From CAHJXF01 sp038240015 (GTDB taxonomy: Bacteria; Pseudomonadota; Gammaproteobacteria; Burkholderiales; Burkholderiaceae_D), in NCBI GenBank assembly GCA_038240015.1, contig JBBSEF010000090.1, forward strand, positions 1 to 11,178: DNA of 11,178 nucleotides, written 5' to 3'. The translations under genes were made by a program, and so were the position numbers. Shown here one piece after another: positions 5,278-11,178 of this stretch. The notes below the pieces were generated by a model. The model saw only the letters and a list, made by a program, of their open reading frames with translations, made no database searches and was not told where the DNA came from. Within the stretch, counting starts at the first letter, position 1, and each line of letters starts with the position of its first letter.

Positions 5278-6006
5278 GTGACGACGATGGACGACCATGC
5301 GGCGAGCGGCAACACTTCGGCGACCGCGGCGGCGTCCACGGTCGCATCGACATCCGACGACAACGCATCGCCGAGATCGACTCGCAAGATCGCGAAGCCC
5401 GGCGAACGCAAGCTGCAAATCCTGCAGACGCTGGCAACCATGCTCGAGCATCCCAAGGGCGAACGCATCACCACCGCCGCGCTCGCGAAGAAGCTCGATG
5501 TTTCGGAAGCCGCGCTCTATCGGCACTTCGCAAGCAAGGCCCAGATGTTCGAAGGCTTGATCGCGTTCATCGAACAGACCGTGTTCGGGCTGATCAACCA
5601 GATCATGAGCAGCGAGGAGGACGGCCTGAAACAGGCGCGCGCCATCATCCTGATGCTGCTCGACTTCGCCCAGACCAATCGCGGCATGACGCGGGTTTTG
5701 ATCGGCGACGCGCTCGTGATCGAAGACGAACGGCTCACGGTGCGCATGAATCAGATGATGGATCGCATCGAAGCGTCGCTGCGGCAGTGCCTGAAAGTCG
5801 CGGCCGCGCAAGCAGCCACGCACGCGAGCGAGAACAGCGATGCCGATGCGCCCGCGAGTAGCGCGCCCCACGACGACTTCGTACAGGAGCGCGCCAACCT
5901 GATCATCGCCGCGGTCATCGGCCGCTGGGTGCGCTTCGCCAAGAGCGGTTTCAAGAAGCTGCCCAAGGAATACGCCGATACGCAGGCGATGCTGCTGCTG
6001 ACCTGA
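5278..6006 (+). CDS. slmA: Nucleoid occlusion factor SlmA (TetR family)
   Basis: A DNA-binding protein that blocks FtsZ-ring assembly over the chromosome when bound to its specific sites, coordinating division with segregation. The N-terminal TetR helix-turn-helix is clear: 'ITTAALAKKLDVSEAALYRHFASKAQMFEGLIAFIE' (residues ~64-99) matches E. coli SlmA closely, including SEAALYRHF. The C-terminal dimerisation/FtsZ-contact half follows ('LLDFAQTNRGMTRVLIGDAL', 'INQ...RIEASLRQ', 'RWVRFAKSGFKKLP'). At 242 residues it is longer than E. coli's 198. The excess is an Ala/Thr/Ser-rich, probably disordered leader (~1-40) and an Ala/Ser/Asp-rich insertion (~178-200). The start may be GTG 5278 or ATG 5287 (MDDHAASG); neither has a strong ribosome binding site, and translation may be coupled to the HAD gene. 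It ends 9 bases before the end of the converging exporter gene. Confidence 0.92.
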   Translation: MTTMDDHAASGNTSATAAASTVASTSDDNASPRSTRKIAKPGERKLQILQTLATMLEHPKGERITTAALAKKLDVSEAALYRHFASKAQMFEGLIAFIEQTVFGLINQIMSSEEDGLKQARAIILMLLDFAQTNRGMTRVLIGDALVIEDERLTVRMNQMMDRIEASLRQCLKVAAAQAATHASENSDADAPASSAPHDDFVQERANLIIAAVIGRWVRFAKSGFKKLPKEYADTQAMLLLT

Positions 6007-6015
6007 TCGCGCAAG

Positions 6016-6924
6016 TCAAGCGCGATGGGTTGCCGGCACGACGCGCGAGGCAGCCAATGGTTTTGCTTTCGAAGCCGAGACCACCAACCACGTCGCGACC
6101 AGCACCAGCCCGGCGCCGCCGACCATGCGCCAGGTGATCGCCTCGTCGAGCAGCGCCCATCCCCACGCGATCGTGAACAAGGGAATGAGAAAAGTCACCG
6201 TCAACGCGCGCGTCGCACCGACATCCCGGATCAAGCGGAAGTAAAGCAGATACGCGATCGCAGTCGATGCGATGCCGGTCGCCGCAACGGCGACGATGAC
6301 GGGCAACGTCGGCATGCCGCTGAGCGGGCCGAATGTAATCAGCGGCAACAACGCGATCGCCGCGGTGATCTGCGATCCGGTCGCCATTGCGGTCGGCGCG
6401 ATCGGACGGGCGAGTCGCTTCACGTAGTTGCCGGCAAAACCATAGGAACACGCGGCTGCAAGGCACGCGATGCAGGCGATCAACGCATCGCTGGTCAGCG
6501 CAACAGGCCCGAGCTGGACCAGGCAGACGACACCGACGACGCCGAACGCGATGCCGAGCATGCGGCGCTTGCCGAGCGCTTCACCCAGCCACACGCTCGC
6601 GATCACGGCGCCGAACAAGGGGCTGGTCGCATTCAGGATCGCCGCGTAGCCGCCGGGCACGGTCTTGAGCGCGAATGCGAACAACGCGAACGGAATGGCG
6701 GAGTTGAACAGACCGACGACCGTCAGCGGCCAGACGTTCTGTCGCCATCCAAGCGGCACGCGCACGATCGCGCACCAGGCGAGCAACGCGAGGCCGGCAA
6801 TCGCAACCCGCGCTTCGGCGGTGACGATCGCACCGAGGCTGGGGACGACGAGGCGAAGCAGCAGGAACGACGCGCCCCAGAGCGCGGCGAGGGTGAACAG
6901 ACGAACGAGGTCGGAAGGTCGCAT
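6016..6924 (-). CDS. DMT-superfamily (EamA) transporter
   Basis: A 302-residue inner-membrane protein built of two EamA repeats (~8-135 and ~148-285), each with about five hydrophobic helices, the usual 10-helix drug/metabolite exporter plan. The typical phrases are present: 'LAALWGASFLLLRLVVPSLG' near the N-terminus, 'FALFAFALKTVPGGYAAILNATSPLFGAVIASVWLGEAL' at the end of repeat 1, and 'TVTFLIPLFTIAWGWALLDEAITWRMVGGAGLVLVATW' at the end of repeat 2. Members export amino acids, nucleosides or other small metabolites by proton exchange; the substrate cannot be told. The ATG at 6924 has GGAG 5 bases upstream. It lies 72 bases downstream of the SDR gene on the same strand and may share its transcript. 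Confidence 0.9.
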   Translation of the reverse strand: MRPSDLVRLFTLAALWGASFLLLRLVVPSLGAIVTAEARVAIAGLALLAWCAIVRVPLGWRQNVWPLTVVGLFNSAIPFALFAFALKTVPGGYAAILNATSPLFGAVIASVWLGEALGKRRMLGIAFGVVGVVCLVQLGPVALTSDALIACIACLAAACSYGFAGNYVKRLARPIAPTAMATGSQITAAIALLPLITFGPLSGMPTLPVIVAVAATGIASTAIAYLLYFRLIRDVGATRALTVTFLIPLFTIAWGWALLDEAITWRMVGGAGLVLVATWLVVSASKAKPLAASRVVPATHRA

Positions 6925-6996
6925 GGAAACTCCGTTGAAGACCGAAGCATCGCGCGAACGCAGCTACCGCACTAGCCGGATTCGGACATCGATCAA

Positions 6997-7809
6997 TCAG
7001 GTCCTGGTGTCCTTCGCGAGCGCGGCAATCGCCATCCGATCGACCAGATGCGGTGCGATCAACTTGAGCCATAGCCCGAGCTTGCCGCGCGCCGACATCA
7101 CGAGCTCGCGCTTGCGCGACGCCATCGCATCGATCATCAGCCGCGCGCACACGTCGACCGGCATCGCCCCGCGTTCGTCAAGACCCGTGCGTCCCGCAAC
7201 CTTGCCATCAGCGCCATAGCCGCGTCGTCTCGTCTCGGTCGCAACCACCCCCGGGAACACCACCGTCACGTCGACGCCGCTACCGAGCAACTCGGTGCGC
7301 AATGCCTCAAAGAAACCTGCCATCGCGAACTTCGACGGCGAGTACGCGGTGCGTCCCGGCACGCCGATCTTGCCCGCGAGGCTAGCCACGCCGACCAGCA
7401 ACCCGCGCGATTTTTTCAGATGAGGCAGCGCGTGATGCGTGCACCACAGCGCGCCGAAAAAATTCACGCGCATCATGTCTTCGTACCAGCGAAAGTCACT
7501 CACTTCCTCGAACAGCGCGTGGCCCGACACACCCGCATTGTTCACGAGCACGTCGATGCCGCCGAAGCGCGCGACGGTCGCCTCGACGAGACGTGCGCAG
7601 TCGCGCTCGATCCCGACGTCGGTCGCGACCGTGAGCGTCTGGGCGCCTGCCGCTTCGCACACACGTGCGACCGACGCGAGCGCATCGGCGCGGCGTGCGG
7701 CCAGCACCAGGCGCGGCTTCGCGGGCGCAAGTTGCCGCGCGAGTTCCGCACCGATGCCGTCGGAAGCGCCGGTGATCACGATGGTCTTGCCCGAGAATTC
7801 AAGAGTCAT
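6997..7809 (-). CDS. Short-chain dehydrogenase/reductase (SDR)
   Basis: A 270-residue NAD(P)-dependent oxidoreductase of the classical SDR type. It shows the cofactor motif 'TGASDGIG' (13-20), 'NNAG' (90-93), catalytic Ser143 ('GVASLAGKIG') and the Tyr156-x3-Lys160 pair ('YSPSK'). 'LAARRADAL' (36-44), with two Arg after the second strand, favours NADP(H). After the active site, 'VFPGVVATETRRRGYG' forms the usual substrate lid. The substrate is unknown; resemblance is to generic 'SDR family oxidoreductase' proteins of the DltE/YdfG type. ATG 7809 was chosen because it has GAGGAA 4 bases upstream and begins directly before the Rossmann strand; an in-frame ATG at 7944 would add 45 residues unlike any SDR. 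Probably the first gene of a two-gene unit with the EamA exporter. Confidence 0.93.
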   Translation of the reverse strand: MTLEFSGKTIVITGASDGIGAELARQLAPAKPRLVLAARRADALASVARVCEAAGAQTLTVATDVGIERDCARLVEATVARFGGIDVLVNNAGVSGHALFEEVSDFRWYEDMMRVNFFGALWCTHHALPHLKKSRGLLVGVASLAGKIGVPGRTAYSPSKFAMAGFFEALRTELLGSGVDVTVVFPGVVATETRRRGYGADGKVAGRTGLDERGAMPVDVCARLMIDAMASRKRELVMSARGKLGLWLKLIAPHLVDRMAIAALAKDTRT

Positions 7810-7813
7810 GCGG

Positions 7814-7819
7814 TTCCTC
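7814..7819 (-). promoter_or_regulatory. Ribosome binding site deciding the SDR start
   Basis: GAGGAA on the minus strand lies 4 bases before the ATG at 7807-7809. It fixes the SDR start there and not at the upstream in-frame ATG. Confidence 0.65.
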
Positions 7820-8006
7820 AGAGGATGTCCTGTGCAATTCGCGTCTGCCGCAAGTTCAGGGTTAGTTCGGATGGGATCGAAGTGCAGTCTCGGATACCGT
7901 CCGTGACTCGGTAGCTGCTCATGGCAACGATTCATGGCGCGCACAATGCCTTTGATTGCACACCGTCGCCCTGCAGCGGCAGCTCACCCTAACACTCACC
8001 GGAATT
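7820..8006. other. Divergent intergenic region SDR / livJ
   Basis: About 190 bases between two divergent transcripts that must contain promoters for both. I could not pick a convincing -35/-10 pair on either strand, nor an operator. No hairpin long enough for a leader attenuator was seen. Confidence 0.4.
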
Positions 8007-8010
8007 GGAG
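8007..8010 (+). promoter_or_regulatory. Ribosome binding site deciding the livJ start
   Basis: GGAG lies 6 bases before ATG 8017. An in-frame TTG at 8005 overlaps this site and so is not the likely start; the ATG also gives a better signal peptide. Confidence 0.7.
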
Positions 8011-8016
8011 ATATCA

Positions 8017-9231
8017 ATGATCCACGGATTGAAACTACTTGCGTGCGCAGCATCGCTCGCGCTGATTACATCGACCGCGAGCGCCGCCGATCCGATCAAG
8101 ATCGGCGTCTCGGGTCCGTTCACCGGCGGCTCGTCGTCGATGGGCGTGTCGATGCGCGACGGCGTGCGCCTGGCCACCGAAGAGATCAACAAGGCCGGCG
8201 GCGTGCTCGGCCGTCCCCTGCAATTGGTCGAACGCGACGACGAGGCCAAGAACGAACGCGGCGTTCAGATCGCCGAAGAGCTGATCAACAAGGAAAAGGT
8301 CGTCGCAACCGTCGGCTACATCAACACCGGGGTCGCACTCGCTTCGCAACGCTTCTATCAGGACGCGAAGATCCCGGTGATGAACAACGTCGCCACCGGC
8401 AGCGTCATCACCAAGCAGTTCGCCGACCAGCCCGACAACTACATCTTTCGCAACTCGGCCAACGACTCGATCCAGGCGCCGATGATCGTCGACGAGGCCG
8501 TGCGTCGCGGATTCAAGAAGCCGGCGATCATGGCCGACTCGACCAACTACGGTCAGCTCGGCCGTGAAGACCTCGAGAAGGCGCTTGCGAGCAAGGGCAT
8601 CAAGCCGGTCGCGGTCGAGAAATTCAACATCAAGGACGTCGACATGACGCCGCAGTTGTTGAAGGCCAAGGAAGCCGGCGCCGACGCGATCCTCACCTAC
8701 GGCATCGGACCCGAGCTGGCGCAGCTCGCCAACGGCATGACCAAGCTCGGCTGGAAGGTTCCCATGGTGGGAAGCTGGACGCTGTCGATGGCCAACTACA
8801 TCGACAACGCCGGCCCCGGTGGTGAAGGCGCGCGCATGCCGCAGACCTTCATTCAGGAGCCCAACACGCCGAAGCGCAAGGCCTTCATCGATGCCTATCT
8901 GAAAGAGTTCAAGCCCAAGAACAATCGCATCGACTCGCCGGTTTCCGCTGCGCAAGGCTACGACTCTGTCTATCTGCTGGCCGCTGCGATCAAGCAGGCG
9001 GGCGGCACGGACGGCCCCAAGATCAAGGCCGCGCTCGAGGGACTGTCGGCGAAGGTCGACGGCGTCGTCACCGTTTACGACAAGCCGTTTTCCAAGACCG
9101 ATCACGACGCGATCACCGCCAACATTCCGGTATTCGGTGAAGTCAAGAGCGGCAAGGTGGTGTATGCGTACCAGGAGGATCTGAAGAAGGGTGGCGACGT
9201 GCGCACCAAGGACGCCGCCGCGAAAAAATAA
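8017..9231 (+). CDS. livJ: Branched-chain amino acid ABC transporter, periplasmic binding protein
   Basis: A 404-residue periplasmic solute-binding protein (type I fold, Peripla_BP_6 family) that delivers leucine/isoleucine/valine or related amino acids to the LivHM permease. The Sec signal peptide is residues 1-23 (cleavage 'ASA|ADPIKIGV'). The mature start 'IKIGVSGPFTGGSSSMGVSMRDGVRLATEEINKAGGVLGRPLQLV' is the classic first lobe. Further matches are 'NNVATGSV', 'YIFRNSANDSIQAPMI', 'DSTNYGQLGREDLEKAL' and 'SPVSAAQGYDSVYLLAAAIKQAG'. There is no lipobox, so the protein is free in the periplasm. It is slightly long for the family and ends in a Lys-rich tail. The true ligand could be another amino acid or a carboxylate, since family members vary. 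It heads an operon with livH and livM, but an intrinsic terminator lies between it and livH, consistent with a binding protein made in excess. Confidence 0.92.
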   Translation: MIHGLKLLACAASLALITSTASAADPIKIGVSGPFTGGSSSMGVSMRDGVRLATEEINKAGGVLGRPLQLVERDDEAKNERGVQIAEELINKEKVVATVGYINTGVALASQRFYQDAKIPVMNNVATGSVITKQFADQPDNYIFRNSANDSIQAPMIVDEAVRRGFKKPAIMADSTNYGQLGREDLEKALASKGIKPVAVEKFNIKDVDMTPQLLKAKEAGADAILTYGIGPELAQLANGMTKLGWKVPMVGSWTLSMANYIDNAGPGGEGARMPQTFIQEPNTPKRKAFIDAYLKEFKPKNNRIDSPVSAAQGYDSVYLLAAAIKQAGGTDGPKIKAALEGLSAKVDGVVTVYDKPFSKTDHDAITANIPVFGEVKSGKVVYAYQEDLKKGGDVRTKDAAAKK

Positions 9232-9257
9232 GTTGCGAGCGAGCAGCGCAAGCTGAC

Positions 9258-9290
9258 GGGCCGCGCCAATGATTGAGGCGCGGCCCTTTT
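9258..9290 (+). terminator. Intrinsic terminator/attenuator between livJ and livH
   Basis: A perfect 10-base-pair inverted repeat, GGGCCGCGCC (9258-9267) and GGCGCGGCCC (9277-9286), with a 9-base loop and TTTT directly after, then GTTAT. It lies 26 bases after the livJ stop and 70 bases before livH. All genes here point the same way, so it should stop most transcripts after livJ and let a fraction continue into the permease genes, unless livH has its own promoter in 9291-9346, where I saw none clear. Confidence 0.87.
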
Positions 9291-9360
9291 GTTATCTGTA
9301 TCCGAATCTAGCCCTTTCACATACGATCACGAGATTCACGGTACATAAGAGGCTGACTCG

Positions 9361-10236
9361 ATGACGATCCTGCTGCAGTTGATCCTGAGCGGCATTGCGC
9401 TGGGAATGATCTACGCCGTGATCGCGTTCGGCTATCAGCTCACGTTCGCCACCTCCGATACCCTGAACTTCGGCCAGGGCGACGCGCTGATGTTGGGGGC
9501 GCTGGTCGGGCTCACGCTGGTCGGCCTGGGCGTCAACTACTGGCTGATGATCCCGCTGGTGTGCATCTTCGGCGCGTTCCAGGGCATGGTGGTCGAACGC
9601 ATCGGCGTGCGTCCGGCGCTCAAGATCAAGTCGGAGTTCGGCTGGATCATGTCGACCATCGCGCTGGGCATCATCTTCAAGAACGTGGCCGAGAACGTTT
9701 GGGGCCGCGACGACCTGAGGTTTCCGTCGCCGCTGCCGGAATCGCCCCTTCATTTCCTCGGCGCCAACGTGCTGCCTATGGAGATCCTGGTGGTGGTGGG
9801 CGCGGTGCTGATGATGTTTGCGGTGGAGATCTTCAATCGCAAGTCGATCTACGGCAAGGCGGTGGTCGCGACCTTCAACGATCGCGATGCGGCCAAGCTG
9901 ATGGGGATCAACACCGGTCTCGTGATCACGTTCTCCTACGCGCTGTCGTCACTCACCGCCGCTTTCGCCGGCGTGCTGATCGCACCGCTGACGTTGACCG
10001 GCGCGACCATGGGCGCGGTGCTGGGCCTGAAGGCCTTTGCGGTCGCGATCATCGGCGGCTTGACCAGCGGCATGGGCATCATCGTGGGCGGGATCATCCT
10101 GGGCGTTGCCGAGACCACGACGGGTTTCTATATCAGCACCGGCTACAAGGACGTGCCGGGCTTGATCCTGCTTTTGGTCGTGCTGATGGTGCGGCCGCAG
10201 GGTCTGTTCGGCAAGACCGTCATCAAGAAGGTCTGA
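9361..10236 (+). CDS. livH: Branched-chain amino acid ABC transporter permease LivH
   Basis: A 291-residue inner-membrane permease of the BPD_transp_2 family that forms the membrane channel with LivM. It begins 'MTILLQLILSGIALGMIYAVIAFGYQLTFATSDTLNFGQGDALMLGA', the family's usual first helices and the conserved [LI]NF-x-QG segment. The cytoplasmic ATPase-contact loop is 'SIYGKAVVATFNDRDAAKLMGINTG' (~162-186). It ends 'GLILLLVVLMVRPQGLFGK', the typical LivH C-terminus. About eight hydrophobic helices are visible. Length is normal for the family. The ATG has AAGAGG 8 bases upstream. It is separated from livJ by a terminator and from livM by only 3 bases, so livH-livM are translationally close. 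Confidence 0.94.
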   Translation: MTILLQLILSGIALGMIYAVIAFGYQLTFATSDTLNFGQGDALMLGALVGLTLVGLGVNYWLMIPLVCIFGAFQGMVVERIGVRPALKIKSEFGWIMSTIALGIIFKNVAENVWGRDDLRFPSPLPESPLHFLGANVLPMEILVVVGAVLMMFAVEIFNRKSIYGKAVVATFNDRDAAKLMGINTGLVITFSYALSSLTAAFAGVLIAPLTLTGATMGAVLGLKAFAVAIIGGLTSGMGIIVGGIILGVAETTTGFYISTGYKDVPGLILLLVVLMVRPQGLFGKTVIKKV

Positions 10237-10239
10237 ACG

Positions 10240-11178
10240 ATGAAGCGCAGCCACTTGATGCTCGCGATCGTCGGCGTGATCGCACTCGCGCTTTTTCCGA
10301 TCGGGGTGCACAACCCCTACTACATCCACCTGCTCGAGACGATCATGATCTATGCGATCGTGTTGTTCGGGTTGGACATCGTGGTGGGCTACACCGGACA
10401 GGTGTCGCTCGGACATGCCGGTCTGTTCGGCGTGGGCGCCTACACCGCCGGTGTGCTGGTCATCAAGCTGGGCGCGCCGCTGATGGTCGCGCTGGTCGCG
10501 GCGATCGGCGTGACCGCGCTCTTCGGCGCGTTGCTGGCGCTGCCCGCATTGCGCGTGACCGGTCCGTATCTCGCCATGGTCACCCTGGCATTCGGCACGA
10601 TCGTCCAGATCCTCATCAACGAGATGGACTTCCTGACCGGCGGTCCGATGGGCATCACGTTGAGCAAGCCGCCGCTGTTCGGCCACAAGCTCGACGAACG
10701 CGAGTTCTTCTGGCTCATCGCAGTGTTGCTGGTCGTGTCGCTCGTTGTCGTTCACCGCATTTTGCGTTCGCATCTCGGACGCGCTTTCGAGGCGCTGCGC
10801 GGCAGCCCTGTCGCGTCCGATTGCATGGGCGTGTCCGTGTATCGCTACAAGGTCTACGCGTTCGTGATCAGCGCCGGCTTCGCAGGCCTGGCCGGCAGCC
10901 TCTATGCCTATTCGGAGCAGTACATCTCCCCGAACACATACAACTTCGAGCTGACCGTTCTGTTCCTGCTCGCCGTCATCATGGGCGGTCGCAAGAGCCG
11001 CATCGGCGCACTGGTCGGGGCCACCATCATCGTACTTTTGCCCAAGCTGCTCGACGACCTCGAGCTGTTTCGCTACGTCTCGGTGTCACTGGCGATCGTT
11101 ATGCTGCTGATCGCTATCGTCGGCGTGAAGAGGGGCAAGGCGACGCCAGCGCAGATGGCGATTCCGGTAGCCGGCACG
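10240..11178 (+). CDS. livM: Branched-chain amino acid ABC transporter permease LivM (3' end outside window)
   Basis: 313 codons of an inner-membrane permease whose frame is still open at the right edge. It begins MKRSHLMLAIVGVIALALFP. Diagnostic LivM parts are 'YAIVLFGLDIVVGYTGQVSLGHAGLFGVGAYTAGVL' (~38-73), 'LALPALRVTGPYLAMVTLAFGTIVQILINE' (~100-129), 'TGGPMGI' (~134-140) and the ATPase-contact loop 'SHLGRAFEALRGSPVASDCMGVSVYRYK' (~177-204). 'SEQYISPNTYNFELTVLFLLAVIMGGRKSRIGALVGA' follows. A usual LivM would end near 'LPKLLDD...VGVKRGK'; here the frame continues as 'ATPAQMAIPVAGT' to the edge. In Burkholderiales the homologue can be a longer permease-ATPase fusion, so the LivG ATPase may be fused downstream; this is inference. 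The start lies 3 bases after the livH stop. Confidence 0.93.
   Translation, partial: MKRSHLMLAIVGVIALALFPIGVHNPYYIHLLETIMIYAIVLFGLDIVVGYTGQVSLGHAGLFGVGAYTAGVLVIKLGAPLMVALVAAIGVTALFGALLALPALRVTGPYLAMVTLAFGTIVQILINEMDFLTGGPMGITLSKPPLFGHKLDEREFFWLIAVLLVVSLVVVHRILRSHLGRAFEALRGSPVASDCMGVSVYRYKVYAFVISAGFAGLAGSLYAYSEQYISPNTYNFELTVLFLLAVIMGGRKSRIGALVGATIIVLLPKLLDDLELFRYVSVSLAIVMLLIAIVGVKRGKATPAQMAIPVAGT

Noticed and set aside
5278..6006. SlmA-binding site (GTGAGTNACTCAC-like palindrome) near slmA
   Set aside because: I found no close match to this palindrome in the window.
6025..6975. 316-codon plus-strand frame opposite the EamA exporter
   Set aside because: Arg/Asp/Gln-rich low-complexity shadow; the minus-strand product has a clear 10-helix transporter pattern.
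8035..9105. 356-codon open frame antisense to livJ
   Set aside because: Long only because GC-rich codons lack stops on the opposite strand; the composition (Asp, Arg, His, Val) is that of a shadow frame, and livJ is unambiguous.
9949..10773. 274-codon antisense frame across livH/livM
   Set aside because: Asp/His/Gln/Arg-rich shadow of the permease genes without any recognisable domain.
1..11178. CRISPR arrays, tRNA/rRNA genes, transposases, attachment sites
   Set aside because: No regularly spaced repeats, cloverleaf-type arms, transposase motifs or terminal inverted repeats were seen.

Overview
The window looks like chromosomal DNA of a GC-rich betaproteobacterium, most likely Burkholderiaceae (Burkholderia/Paraburkholderia/Caballeronia-like). 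The grounds are the order argB - HAD nucleotidase - slmA, the sequence of the branched-chain amino acid transporter genes, and the codon use. The genus cannot be fixed from the sequence alone.

Layout. (1) 1-349: the 3' end of a metallo-beta-lactamase-fold hydrolase gene. (2) 350-1273: a sparse stretch with a small membrane-anchored or secreted protein (543-815) and a small basic protein (992-1180). (3) 1274-2609: argB (N-acetylglutamate kinase, arginine biosynthesis), followed 22 bases later by a gene for a small exported two-cysteine protein of unknown function. (4) 2622-4350: a bidirectional terminator, then on the minus strand a 523-residue secreted beta-propeller protein with sialidase-type Asp-boxes and a C-terminal PEP-CTERM sorting tag, preceded by a well-spaced sigma-54 (-24/-12) promoter. 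(5) 4500-6006: a HAD-family pyrimidine 5'-nucleotidase-like gene and slmA (nucleoid occlusion factor), both plus strand. (6) 6016-7809: on the minus strand, a short-chain dehydrogenase and a DMT/EamA exporter, probably one transcript, converging on slmA. (7) 8017-11178: a branched-chain amino acid ABC transporter operon: binding protein (livJ-like), a strong intrinsic terminator, permease livH, and permease livM running off the right edge.

How the parts fit. Most of the window is ordinary housekeeping and transport. The part that stands out is the pair 2238-4260 (small exported protein plus PEP-CTERM propeller) sitting between argB and the HAD-slmA pair. The PEP-CTERM protein needs an exosortase (EpsH/XrtA type), which is not in this window. 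Its sigma-54 promoter fits the known PrsK/PrsR-sigma-54 control of PEP-CTERM genes in exopolysaccharide- and floc-forming betaproteobacteria. I saw no CRISPR array, tRNA, rRNA, insertion sequence or phage gene.
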